Origin: Chlorella sorokiniana
Lineage: Eukaryota > Chlorophyta > Trebouxiophyceae > Chlorellales > Chlorellaceae
NCBI GenBank assembly: GCA_025917655.1
Contig: CP084619.1
Location: 1,736,001 to 1,800,000, forward strand
Direction: 5' to 3'
Length of the DNA stretch: 64,000 bases
The first letter of the stretch is position 1; every line of letters starts with the position of its first letter. Made by a program: the position numbers and the translations under genes. Below are positions 44,601 to 56,230 of this stretch, one piece after another. The notes beneath the pieces are model-generated. The model was not told where the DNA came from, ran no database searches, and worked only from the letters and a program-made list of their open reading frames with translations.

Positions 44601-47600
44601 ATGGAGGGTGTGCGCGACGACGACCAGTTCAGCCCAGAGGTGGGGGCCTACGCCCGCGTGGGGCAGGGGCGGCTGCCACCCCGGCCAGCCCACCCAGGCC
44701 CTGCTTGCGCTGTCGATGTGCCTCCCCCTGCCTCCACTTGGCCTGCACTCTGCCTCCCCTCCCGCAGGTGCTGGCCTGCCTGCCGCCCACTCCCTGGTGC
44801 ATCGGCGATGAGGAGCTGGCTGCACGCCGCGACTTCCGCGCCGCTCGCGTGTTCAGCATCGACCCTCCCACAGCCCGGGACCTGGACGACGCGCTGTCAG
44901 GTGGGTGCCGGCCCCGGCGTGCTGCCGGAAGCGGTGCTGCGGGCGTTTGTGAGCGAGCGGATGAGCAGCAGCAGCAGCAGCTGCTGCGGTTGCTCTCGCG
45001 GCCCGCGTGGCTGGCTGCATTGCCATGGTGATCGTAGGGTGCACTGAAAGCTCCCATCCCGCCCACCCCCACCCCCCCGCCGGCAGTGGAGGAGCTGCCC
45101 GGGGCGGCTACCGGGTGGGCGTGCACATCGCTGACGTGTCGCACTTTGTGCAGCCGGGCACTGCCCTGGACAGGGAGGCACAGGAGCGCAGCACCTCGGG
45201 TAAGCGCGCGGGGTGGACGGCTGGCGCCCGGGGGAGGGGGAGCCTGGGGCTTTGGTCTGCGGCCATGGACGGGGATGCACCCATTGGTTCTGCCCAGGAG
45301 TTTAACGCCACCCTGCTGCCCCCTCCCCGCCTCCTCACACACTCACACACTCCACACCCCTTCGCAGTGTACCTTGTGGACCGTGTGATCCCCATGCTGC
45401 CCCGTCTGCTGTGCGAGGAGCTGTGCAGGTGCGGCCCCGCCCCTGGGCTGCGATGTGCTGCCTCTGAGCGCGGCAGCCTCTGCTCTGCACACTCGCGCTG
45501 CAAGCGCCGCTGTGCTGCCCAGCCCCCGAGGAGACCTCCGCCCCGAGCGACCCTGCAGCCTGAACCCTGGGGTGGACCGCCTGGCCTTCAGCGTGGTGTG
45601 GGACATGACGCCCGAGGGGATGTGCTGTGAGCGCCGCCCGCCTGCCGCGCTGCCTGCTGCCCTTTGCCCCACTCGCCGCCGCCGCTGCCGCCGGCCGAGA
45701 CACCTGGCCGCCACAGCCCTTCTGCCTGCCGGCCTGGGCCGCAACAACTCAGACCTGCATTGTTCGCTGCACCTGCTCAGTCCGCAGCCGCTCATCCCCC
45801 AGTCAGTCATGTGCCCCCCCCCCCCCCCCCCCCCCCCCGCCCGCCACCCCCCGCAGGTCCACCTGGGCGGGCGCAGCGTGATCCGCTCTTGTGCCAAGCT
45901 GGCCTACCCGCATGTGCAGAGCATGATAGAGGGGCAGTTCTTGGGTGGGTTGTGTCTTGCTGGCGGAGGGGGGGACGTGCGGCAGGTTTCGTGCGAGTTG
46001 TGAAGTGGAGAAGGTTGGAAGGTGCCGAGGTCCTGCTGCTGCCACAAGCCGTGGTCCCGTCAGGGGCAGGCTTTGCTTGCCCGCACAACGCAAAATCACG
46101 GCCCAGTGCCGCTGCCTGCTGCCTCTGCAGCCCTGGAGGGTCAGGAGCCCCCGCCGGTGGAGCTCAGCGGGGTCACGCCTGGCCAGAGGTGGGAGCATGT
46201 AGAGGGAAAGGAGTGCGGACATCGATGTTTGTCGTTGGCGTGGGCATGTCCACAAGCATATTTCTATTCTTTGACTATGCCATGCCTGGTCCTGCACAGG
46301 TGGTGAAGGATAGCCTGACCCTGCACCGCATTGCTGCCAGCCTGCGCAAGCGGCGCTATGACAGCGGCGCCTTGAGGTGAGGGGTGGCAGGACCCATGCA
46401 CAGTGCAGGGGCTGACGCCTTCCTTCCCAGCCCGCCTGCTGCATGAAGGGCGCCCCCGGCTGTTTCGGTGCATGCACTCATCGGCTGCCCGCCGCCTCGC
46501 TGCCAGGCTGGACAACACGCGCCTGTTCTTCCGCCTGGACGACGACGGCAACCCCGCAGACTACGGGGCGTACGAGCAGGTGGGCTCTGCAGCGTGGTTG
46601 TGACTGGCTGGCCGCCACGACGTGTGCTACGCACGATGGGGCAAAAGTCCCCCAGGTCCTGAGTGACTGGCTGGCCGCCACGACGTGTGCTACGCACGAT
46701 GGGGCAAAAGTCCCCAAGGTCCTGTTGCGGGCACCTTTCATCACCCCCAGCACACACGCCTCACCCACTTGCACCGATGCACTTGCAGCGCGCGGCCAAC
46801 TGGCTGGTGGAGGAGTTCATGCTGCTGGCAAACATGACCACAGCGCGCATGGTGGCCGAAGCATTCCCGGACAGGTGCGCTGCAGCTGCCGCCTCCTCGC
46901 CAGTGGGCACAAACGCCAGCCTGTCTGCCAAACTCCGTGGTGAGGGGCTGCGGCTCGCTGTGCCCATGGTCTGTCTGTGAAGCGCCGCACCCCTTCACCC
47001 TGCTGTGTCCCGCGGTGCCTCCACGCAGGGCCCTGCTGCGCTGCCACCCTCCCCCAACCAGCACAAGATGGCTGAGCTGGCGGCCACCGCAGCTGAGCTG
47101 GGCTTTCAGCTGGACACCGCGGGGGCAGGTGGGCAGAGCGTGTGAGGAGTGGGCTGAAGTGGGCTGCGGCTGGGCAGCAAATCATTGCTGCCAAATGAGG
47201 GGTTGTCTGAAGGCAGTGGCTCTGCAGGGCGGTCTCACCTCCCGTTGCACGCCGTTTGCAAAGGCGCTGCACGTTCCCCTGCCACATCGCCCATGCTGCA
47301 GGCCCGCTGCAGCAGTCGCTGAGCGCGCTGCGGCAGGACCCCGCTGCAGACCGCGCCGCCCTGGAGGTGCTGACGCTGCTGGCCACCAAGCCCATGCAGG
47401 TGGGGCGGGGCCGCTGCATCGTAGTGTGGATGTGTTGGTGGTGGTGTAGTGTGGATGTGGATGTATAAGTGAGAGGTGGGGGGAGGGCGGGGGGCACGCG
47501 TGCGCGGCGATGCCCCGCCTTCACAGCATTTCGGCGGCAGGCAAGAACAACAAGTGCTGCCGACAGGGTCGCCCTGTGTTCAGCGCCCAGTGGCGCTCGC

Positions 47601-49242
47601 CATCGCCTCAGCCTTCTCCAGGGTCTCTCGCCCCTCTGCCTGCCTGCCACCACAGAACGCCCGGTACTTCTGCACGGGGAGGCCCCGGACGACTCCTTCT
47701 GGCGCCACTTTGCACTGGCCGTCAGCCACTACACGCACTACACCTCACCCATTCGGTGCGGGAGGGGGGATGGGGCTGTGCTCTGCAATCAACGACTGCC
47801 CGCTGCCTGGGGCGGCTGTTGCAAATTGCACCCTCCAACATTGAGCCAGCAGCTTGCCCTTTCCCCCGCCCAGGTACGGTCTGTTCCTCTCCCGCCCGCC
47901 TTGCCCCCACCCACCCACACCCACCCACACCCATCCCTCCCCTGCCCCTGCAGTCGCTACCCCGACATTGTGGTGCACCGCCTCTTGGCGGCGCTGCTGG
48001 ACGGGGAGGGCAGCGCGGCTCAGCGTGCTGTGCGACATGGCCTGGCTGGCCCGCGGGAGGTTGGCGAGGTGGCAGCGCACGCAAACGACCGCAAGATGGC
48101 GGCCAAGAACGTGCAGGTTGGCCTTGTGTGTGCATGCGGGGATGGGATTGGGGCGGGGTAGGGGATTGAGGGGATTGGGGGCCCTCAATGCAGCCAGCAG
48201 CATCTGGCAGGCGGTGCAAGGAGCACCACCCCACGGAGCGCGTGGCGACGCCCGCTGCACCGCCCTCTCCATGACCCCTCTTCCTGCGCGCTCTCCTGCC
48301 GCAGGACGGCAGCCTGCGCCTGTACCTGTGTGTCATGCTGCACCGCTCCCCATCGTGTGCGACGCGGGTGCGCCCGCTGCCCTGCTGCGCCCTCCACCTC
48401 AGCGGCTCCCACACCTCGCCTGCGCTGCCCTGGGAGTTAGCTTGCCGCTGGGTTGTGGCTGCGCAGCACCGTGATTGCATGCTGCTGCGGCCGTGCTGCT
48501 GCACGCTGCTCACCCCGCCCCGCCCCCCATGTGGACGTCAGTGGTGATGCAGCTGGGGGCTCCCCTTCTTCGACGCATACATCCCCGCTCTGGGCTGCGA
48601 CGTGCGCATACACACCGACTCCCTTCTGCGCGGCGGCGACGCGGCAATCAGCGCCGCCTGGCGCCCGACGACAAGTGAGCGGGTTTGCTTGGCATGCCGG
48701 GGGCGAGGTGTTGGCGTAGGGATGGGCACTTGACGCCAAACCATCCGCATGTGGGAGCTGCCTGGCAGGCAGGCCTGTGCAGGCGCGCACCGAGCAGCCT
48801 CCCTGGCGGCGGTTTGTGCGCAGGGTGCTGGACCTGCGACATGTGGCGCGGGACTCGCCGCAGCGCAGCGAGCAGGACGAGCCAGATTACTCGGGTGCGG
48901 GGCATTTGCGGGGCGGGCCGGGCAGGGCACTGCTCCTCCCTCTTTCCGTGGTGCTGATGTTTCGGCCTCCTGCTGAACCTCCCTGCCGCCTGCCTCGCAG
49001 ATGTCCCAAACTTGGCGGCGCTGCGCAACCCAGCGGGCATTGCGCCTGTGGAGCTCCCGCTCACGCTGCGCATGCTGTCCCACGTCCCCATCCTGGTCAG
49101 CAGCAGGCGCAGCCAGACCAGCGGCAGCCCAACCCACGTGGCTGCCAAGCTGTGGTTGCGCCCGCCCCTGGCCAGGCGGGACATCCGTCAGCGCAGCCCA
49201 AACAGCAGCAGCAGCAGCAGGGCGCCCTTCGCGAAGCCCTGA
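41611..49242 (+). CDS. DIS3L2: DIS3L2/SOV-like 3'-5' exoribonuclease (RNase II family)
   Basis: ATG at 41611. The N-terminus is low in complexity ([25 protein letters not shown]) with no PIN domain, which separates it from DIS3/RRP44. The cold-shock part has [21 protein letters not shown] and [14 protein letters not shown] (42390-42735), then [16 protein letters not shown] (44088-44140). The RNB domain starts with DDDQFSPEV and [16 protein letters not shown] (44854-44900), holding the metal-binding aspartates, then [20 protein letters not shown] (45110-45170), [54 protein letters not shown], and [21 protein letters not shown] (47730-47995). The S1-like C-terminus ends at 49242 in a Ser-rich tail. 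Members degrade mRNA and uridylated RNAs in the cytoplasm without the exosome. More than twenty introns. A frame break at 43877-43880 (four Gs where five fit) splits [11 protein letters not shown]. It resembles Arabidopsis SOV. Confidence 0.88.
45814..45838 (+). repeat. 25-C homopolymer before an RNB exon
   Basis: Twenty-five Cs in a row lie just upstream of the acceptor CCCCGCAG of the VHLGGRSV exon. Run length is unlikely to be exact. Confidence 0.85.
46600..46725 (+). repeat. 63-bp tandem duplication in an RNase II-like gene intron
   Basis: The 63 bases 46600-46662 are repeated at 46663-46725 with about two changes. The duplication lies wholly in the intron after the YGAYEQ exon, so it does not alter the protein. 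Confidence 0.9.
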
Positions 49243-49855
49243 TGCAAGGCATTCAAGAGCAGTGGGATTAATGAGTGCCATGCACTATTTTGCTACTTCA
49301 GTTCTCTTGTGCCAATTACACCTGCATGCTTGACTCCAACAGACTCGTGGCCCAACTCGACCAAAGTCTCCAGCGCTGGCTGTCACACGTGCTGACAGGT
49401 TGTCCCGGAACCAGGCATGAAGTTTCACGTGGTTGAAACCACTCCTCACTCATCCTCACTCCGTGTTGCATTTTGTTCAGTTCCTGAAGCACTGAATCTG
49501 TATTCCAAAAAGGTGCAAGTACAACCTTGAGAAACCATCAGGTGCAGGCGTGCTCCGGGGGCATAAGAGAGGCAATGGTGTGCAGTAAGTAAAGAGGTAT
49601 GAGATGTGAGCTGATCCGTGCAAAGCTTTGTTGCTTTTCTAGGAGTAGCCCGGCACGGCTGAAGGGTAGAAAGCCACTGACACTCATGCACGCTCACTGT
49701 AACATGTCACTTCGGCCTTGAATCACAATACAGTGCCCTTGAAACCGACAAAGCGTGCCGCAGCCCAGCTCTAGCAAGGTTCGACCCGCCGCACACACGC
49801 ACACGCGCGTCTGCCAGCCGAAGACGCACAAGTTGGGCGACGAGTTCAGCGAGAA
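49243..49855. other. intergenic, no gene seen
   Basis: 613 bases between the exoribonuclease stop and the next ATG, AT-richer than the genes. TGTAA at 49698-49702 is the only poly(A)-like signal for the left gene and is far (456 bases). A CA-repeat lies at about 49792-49805. Confidence 0.45.
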
Positions 49856-52213
49856 ATGAGACTCAGCCCCGCCCAAGCCCCGCCCCGCGGCCCTACGGCC
49901 TTTGACGCCCTGCCGCCTGACTGCCTGGAGCGAGTCGTGGAGCTGGGTTTCATCGCCCAGCTGGACCCTTTCTTCGACTCCATCGACCTGCTGCGCCAGG
50001 CAGCCACTCTCGCCTGCGTGGGAAATGCAGGCTGCACAGCAATTGCTCGCCTCCTCTTCGCACATCTGTCGCCACGCTTCGGTGAGAGTTGCGAGGCATC
50101 GCCGGTGCTGGCCAACACTGGAGCAGCACATTGCTCATCACCTCCTGCACTCCCACCTCCCCCTCGCCAGGGATGGAGCTCCCTTTTGGGGTGACAGAGC
50201 GCAGCACTGCCAAACAGCTCAAGGAGGCGCTGAAGGCGTGGGGGCTGCCCGTCGGCGGCAGCAAGGCCGATCTTTGGGAGCGGCTGCAGGATGAGGTGGG
50301 CCCACAACGAATCGGCACCTTTGCCTTGCAGGAATGTAGGCCTCAGCGCTTGGCGTGCATGCGTTGCAGCAAGCCTGACCCATGTCCCCCTCCCACCCGC
50401 CAGGTGCGGGACAGCGAGGAGGACGAGGAGGGCACCCCGCCAAAGCACTGCATCGTCAGCGGCGCCACACGTCGGCAGCTTGCCCACGGCGGCAGCAAGC
50501 GCGTGAGCCACAGCCAGGCCATGAAGAAGTACTTCCTCTCCAAGTGGCACCTCTCCCAGCTGGAGTTCGTGTGAGTCGGATGGGTTGCAGCCTCGCCCTG
50601 CAGCCCCGCATTGCTTAGGCCCAGGCAGGCTGCAGATGCTGGGCCAAGCAGATAACAAATACACCCTTCATCCCCCCCCACTCCATCATCAGCACCGACG
50701 AGCGCAAGAGCGGTGGAGATGGCGCCAAGCTCTACCTGCTTTCAGACGTGAAGCGCATGGCTCGGGACGTGCACCCGCAGGGCTACCGCCTCCTGGTGCA
50801 GCAGCAGTTCCAGGATAGGGATAAATGGGAGAAGATGAAGGAGGTGCGGGAGCTCAGCGGTGATGAGCGAGGGTCGCAACTCGCGCCTTGCTTGCTTGGC
50901 GCTGCTGCAACCAGTGGTTCAGAGGGGACCTGTCGCTGCGCAGGACAGCGAGCGCGCACGCCATGAGCGCTGTGAGGCGCTGCGTGCTGAGCTGGTGCGT
51001 CGTGGGCGCAGCGCGGAGGAGGCGGAGGCCGCCGTGGAGGAGAACCCAGGCCTCTCCCGCGTGACGTGGTGAGCATGGCAAACGGATCACACGCAGGGGC
51101 AACGATGGTGTTATATTTGCACATCTACAATGGGTGGCGGCTGAGGTTCACATGCAGAGCCCAGTACGCCTGCCCATGAAGCAAGGCTGGGCTGGGCGGA
51201 GGAGCAGCCCCTCCGCATCCTGCCTCCAAGTGCAGCGGGGGAACAGCTGCTAAGCTGCCCCACAACAAGGGCTTCCCAGGCTCTAGCAGACAAACAGACG
51301 CCAGTGTGCAAGCTGACTTGCTGAGCCTGCGGTGCCGCGCTGCCCAACCCCTGTGTCGCAGGGGCACTATGTCTCACCTGCCCGTGCCCGCCGCCGCAAA
51401 CCACCTGGAGCGCATGCACTTTTGTGTTGACGCCCCCGATCGTGAGGAGCTGTTTGCCCTGTACTTTGAGGCAGACCCGGTGCCGCCCAAAAAGAACCTG
51501 TCCAAGTACAAGGTGGGGAGAGGGGGACAGAGTTGGGGAGGCTGCGCCGCCAGGAGGGCGCGCGCGTTGGATACAATGCAACGCCAGGCAGGATGCAGGT
51601 CTTCGGTTCCAGCCAGAATGCTCATGTGACGGCCGTGGGGTTGCCGCCGCTCCGCCCCCTCCCCCGGGCTCCACCACCCCACCTCACCTTACGCCCTCCA
51701 ACCCCTCCACAGGCCAAGGAGCAGCGCCTTGAGCGTGCTGCCCGGGCTGTGATGCGCTGGTGGGTTGCTGAGCAGTGCTGCTTGCCTTGGTGCCATGCAT
51801 AGCTCAAACACCATGTCCAGCTGCGCACCACGCCTCAAAAGTTGTCTCAGCCTGCGCACCCCCACCCCACCCACCCACCCACCAACACCTCTCTTCATCT
51901 GCTCCTGCAGGTTCGTTTCCACCAAAGGCACCCTGCAGCAGCTGCGCGACGACGCCGAGGTGCCCGCCTCGCTGCTGCCAGAGCTGGAGAGGCTGTGGCA
52001 GGCGGCCCACGGCGGCGCTGCCGGCGGCTCGGGGCCGGCGGCGCAGGGACCTCCTCCGCAGCGGGCGCTGGCCCCTTTCCCGACGAGGAAGAGCGTGAGT
52101 TGGAGGAGAAAGCTTTCCACGCTGTGCTGGAAGGGTTGTTCTTTGGAGAGTTTGAAGAGGGCGACGGCTCGGATGACGGCGGGTGCTTCGACGGCTGCTG
52201 CGACGGCTGCTGA
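49856..52213 (+). CDS. F-box-like plus SAP-domain protein
   Basis: ATG at 49856. Residues about 15-60 (FDALPPDCLERVVELGF, then LLRQAATLACVGN) look like an F-box (LP...L..V......L....L......). Exon 2 carries a SAP domain at 50205-50295 (STAKQLKEALKAWGLPVGG, then SKADLWERLQDE), a DNA/RNA-binding helix-loop-helix. Later exons: DSEEDEEGTPPKHCIV, SHSQAMKKYFLSKWHL, AKLYLLSDVKRMARDVHPQG, ERCEALRAELVRRGRSAEEA, then LERMHFCVDAPDREELF and DPVPPKKNLSKYK (51375-51511), and FVSTKGTLQQLRDDAEVP (51911-51965). The C-terminal part EEERELEEKAFHAVLEGLFF ends in a Cys/Gly tail at 52213. It is in a different frame from the start of its exon: at 52079-52081 three Cs stand where four would fit. SAP call good, F-box call moderate. 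A role linking chromatin or RNA to ubiquitin ligase is inference only. Confidence 0.7.
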
Positions 52214-52475
52214 GCAGAGCTACTGCAGCAGGCATGCCACCCAGTGCACGACGTGCTTGTACAGATCTTGTGCTTGATCAGGTCGTTTAGAGATTGTGAA
52301 AGGCTGTAACCTAGGCTGTGACCCGCGTAATACCAACGAAACACACCCAGGCAATGCAGTGGGCTGCAGAAGTGGCAGGGCAAACAGGTGCCCACCTCGC
52401 CACCCTGTCACGCTGCCGGTCGGTCCCGGGTCAGATGTCATATACAGTTTTCACAAACGACCAAACGACCTGCGT
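52214..52475. other. convergent 3' region, F-box/SAP gene and lipase-like gene
   Basis: 262 bases between two convergent stops. It contains the TGTAA signal of the left gene and nothing else notable. Confidence 0.5.
52305..52309 (+). promoter_or_regulatory. TGTAA polyadenylation signal of the F-box/SAP gene
   Basis: TGTAA 92 bases after the stop, a normal spacing for green algae. Confidence 0.55.
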
Positions 52476-55400
52476 TCACGGCACGCGTGGCGCACCAGGC
52501 TCAGCAGCTGCCAGGTTGCCCAGCACGCCCAGCAGGCGGCTGACGTGGTGGTCCGCCGCCGCATGCTTGGTCACCCTTACCCCCACCCGGCCAGCTCGCT
52601 GCTGCCAACCCAGCCCGCCTGCCAGTCACAGCCGTCCGCTCTGCCGCTGCTGCTGCTGCTGCCCGCCCCGCTGGCATCACTGCTGTCTCGGTGCATAGTG
52701 GCGGGGCCGGCTGCTGCGCGAGAGAGCAGCAGCACGCGGCCAGGGAAGCCTGCCGGCTCGAGCTCCTCGTCCAGCCCCTGGCCCCCTGCCACTCGCGGTG
52801 CCTGCAGCCCGTGGGCACCAGGAGCAAGCCATTAATTTGCCCGGACGCATGTGCCACCTCAGGCAGCAAGCCCCAAGCAAACGAGCGCAACTGCCCCAGC
52901 CCGCCCACCTCTGCAAGTGTGCCAGCGCTTCTTCCGGCACCTCTGCAAGCGGGCGCAGAGCGCGGCCATGGCTGAGCCATCTGCGGCGCCAGCGCTGCGG
53001 GCCCACCGCCTCCGCAAGCAGCCCCGCCAAAAGGCCAGTTTTGCAGTACCTGCGGACCGGGGACAGGCATGCTGATGCGGGGACCGCATCGCGATGTTGA
53101 CGCGGGCATGCAGCCCAGAGCTTGCAGCACACATTCAAGCGACAGCCGCAGGCAGCAGAGGCAGCAGCTGGAGGAGTCAGCCAGGGCACATGCGCGCCTG
53201 AGACGAGCCAGCCCCACCACCGCCTGGTTGACGAGCCGGCGCAGCGCCGCTGAGCTGGCGCGCGGCGCGCGGCGTCGTCCCCCCACCACCACCGCGGTCA
53301 GGCAGCAGCAGGAGGCCAGCGCAGCCGCCAAGGGCCCGCTGCACAGCTCGCCGGGAACGCCAAAGGCCCATACGGAGGAGGGCCCTGCCGCAGGCAGGCA
53401 CCAAGCCAGCAGGCATCGCCAGTGAGCACAGGCAGCTGTTCAGCAGAGGAGGCCAGGTGGCACAGCCGCGGGCGCAGACCAAGCCAGCAGGGCTCACCCA
53501 GCTGCTGGTCCAGGAGGCGCAGCGACAGCAGGGCCGCCGCGCCTGCGCCCAAGCCGTGGCCGGCCAGCACCAGCGGCCAGCCCGAGCAGTCGGTTCCGGG
53601 CACCACGCTGCCGTTGCCGCGGCCCGGGCGCAGCATCTTCTGCAGCAGCTGGCAGCCCTCAAGGGCCTGCAGCAGCGCATCCGCAGCTGCCAGGCAGCCG
53701 CTGTGCACCGTGCCCTGGCTGCCTTCGCCCAGCTTGCCCCGGCCTGTGCTGATGGTGACCACGGCGTCGCCGGGCTGTGATGCAGCAGCACGCGCGCATG
53801 CCAGCCACTCAGCAGGCGTGGCCTGCGTCGCGGGAAGCGGCGGCCGCGGCTCCCAGTCACCGGCAACAGCAAGCACGACGGCTTGGGCTTCCCTGCAAGC
53901 AACGCAGCACACTGTCACAGAGCGGTACCTCCCGCCAGCAGCCACCCCCTCAGCCCTCCAAAACACCCACCCCCTCAGCCCAGCCGATCATTGCGCTTGG
54001 CACCCCCGCCCACTCACAAGTCCAGGGCCACCAGATGGGGCAGCAAGCTCCGCTTCCTGTCCCCCGGCTGAGCGCCACAACGGGGCAGCCGGGTCCCAGA
54101 AGCTGCCGTGCCGCAGCAAGGTCCCGCCAGTCTGCTGCGTTGGGCTTCGAGGCAGCATCGCCGACGGGGGCCAAGGCGGCCCATCCAGCCAATGGGCCAG
54201 CATCCTCTGCCCTCGCTTCCGCTGCAAGTCGGCGCAGCCGCGATCTGGCTGCGCACACGCCGGTGGTGCCGCGCCGCCAAAAGTACTGCCGCGCACCGTA
54301 CGCTGCCGCTGCAAAGCATGCATAGTGCAACGCCTGCTGCGCATCTGCTGCACTCGCCGGGACGGTGGCTGCTATTGGTGTGGCGGCCGTAGCCCCGCAA
54401 CACACCTTGTCTGCCCACGCCAAAAGTTCATCCCTTCTCAAGCCATCGGCACCCTTGCCAGGCCTTGCCCCTCCCTGCACCACCGTCTCCACATGCACCG
54501 CTGCGGGCAAGCCCAGCCCATCATGCAGGGCATTATCAGAGCCGCGTGCAGCCGACCTGCCAGCTGCCGCCTCCGCCGCCTCTTCCTGCAGCAGCTTGGC
54601 GCAGACCAGCCCCGCCGCAACGTCTGTCTTCTCGGCGTCGATGCCCGCCATCAGGCGCGCAGCTGAGTGGCCAGCTCTTCGAGGGCGGCTCGCGGTCCCC
54701 TGCAGGGCAGGCCGCAGCGCAGGCCGCATGGATCGACGGCGAGGCACACCATGTCAGGCCTGCCTCTGGTCGCAACATTGCTGACAGGGGGCTGGTTGTG
54801 TGGCAGGCAGGTTTGGCGTTCCCGGACCTGTGGCGCTGCTTGTAGCTGGCCACTGCGTGGACCAGAGAGCTGGTGCCGGTGCGGGTGAGCGCGTGCCAAA
54901 ACACGCCCGCCTCCACATCGGCAAGCTGATTCATCGTCAGCAGCCAGCCCACACTGCGAGGGGGACAGCCGCAGCCCGCCACGCGCCACGAGAAGCTTCA
55001 GAAGGGCAGGTAAGCGGCGGGCAGCGGGGCAACGCCAAACAGCATCCAGCCTGCATCAGGTGCCGCCACAGGCGCCACGGGCGGCACCGCGCCGCTCCCA
55101 CAACATGCCTCGGCCCATCCCCCCGACTGCCGCCTTCTCCTGTCCGACTCACAGCTGGCCCACCAGCACGCCGATGGCCCCAAACACAATGGTTGCCGGC
55201 ATGGACTTGTTGCCACTGCTCCAGCAGGAGCCATCCCCCGCCTCCACCACCCAGGCGGCCCAGGCCAGCAGGCCGCAGTTGAGGGGCAGGGAGGCCAGGT
55301 AGGCGTAGGAGAGGCGGCTGACCCAGCGCCGCTTCGAGGGCTCCAGCGGGGTGCCTGCAAGCGCAACGGAACAGGGAGGGGGCGGGTGCATGGGCAGCTG

Positions 55401-55741
55401 GGTGGTGATCAAGCCCAGGAGGAAGAGCAGCGCTGACGGGCAGGATGGCTGCAGCAGACCCAGCTCCCAGGAGACTGCTCACCTTTCAAGGTGCACAGCG
55501 CAGCCGCTACAGTGACGGTGGCTTGCGAGATGAAGAGCGCAAGCAGCACAAAGGTGACGGCCCACTGCTGCGGCGCAGACTGCACGCCGGGGCCGCAGTC
55601 CTGTGGCCTCGCAAACGCCACAATGCCGATCCAGTAGATGAACAGGAAAATCACTTGCACTACTGCCGTCATAAAGTAAAACAGCGTGCAATCGGTGCTC
55701 AGCTGGCGCAGCTGGCGTCCAAACAGCGAGCTTGACGGCAT
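52476..55741 (-). CDS. class 3 lipase homologue, sn1-DAG lipase-like, nucleophile Ser absent
   Basis: The minus-strand start is MPSSSLFGRQLRQL at 55741. Exons 1 and 2 encode hydrophobic segments (FLFIYWIGIVAFA; VTFVLLALFISQATVTV; ASLPLNCGLLAWAAW; ATIVFGAIGVLVGQL): four likely membrane spans, as in DAG lipases. Then come GIDAEKTDVAAGLVCAKLL (about 54590-54660) and ALHYACFAAAAYGARQYF (54280-54335), the DAGL lead-in to the catalytic domain. The core exon has AVVLAVAGDWEP, GCLAAADALLQALEG and GWPLVLAGHGLGAGAAALL (53520-53575). Lipases have GHSLG here; the codon at 53553-53555 gives Gly. VWAFGVPGELC and a Leu-rich region follow, then AGFPGRVLLLSR, and a C-terminal DHHVSRLLGVLGNLAA resembles the DHH...Y end of DAGLs. 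Expected family reaction: hydrolysis of diacylglycerol to monoacylglycerol at the membrane. With Gly at the nucleophile the product may be inactive or a pseudoenzyme. Exon borders in the middle are approximate. Confidence 0.62.
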
Positions 55742-56230
55742 GGCGGCGCTCAGGCTGCCGCCGCCTGTCGAGCTGGTGCTGGTTGGACGGTAGCTACCGT
55801 GCTGCTTTCAGAATGGCTAGGTGCGATATGAGGGCATGTCGCTTGGCACTGCGACACGGCAAAGAGAAATTGCAGACTCTGAAACTCACGGCTGACGAGT
55901 TATGAAGCGCGACTGCGCCTTTGCATTAACGGTGAGCGCTCGGCATGCATGGAAATGCCGCTGCGACCACAGGTCTCACTCACCAAACTATCTTCAACTG
56001 ATCAAAGGCGACGACCGCTGTGCCACAGACGCAGGCCTCTTCCTACAGCCAGCCCATTGACCATGCAAATCGCAATTATATGAATGCAGATCCGAAGGTG
56101 CCGGTTGGCATGCCTGCTGCTGCCAGTAAAACGCATGAGGGGTTCGTTCACACTGGATCAAATCGAAGCAATGCATCAACTATCTGATGGCCAAGCAGCA
56201 GATGGTCATTGAACAGAACTGGAGAATGGC
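55742..56230. other. intergenic, no gene seen
   Basis: 489 bases, AT-richer, holding the promoter of the lipase-like gene (left) and the 3' UTR of the AT-hook gene (right). No poly(A)-like TGTAA on the - strand was found. Confidence 0.45.

Noticed and set aside
49777-49786. GGTTCGACCC, like a tRNA T-loop (B box)
   Set aside because: The flanking bases cannot form a T-stem or an acceptor stem, and no A box was found at the right distance.
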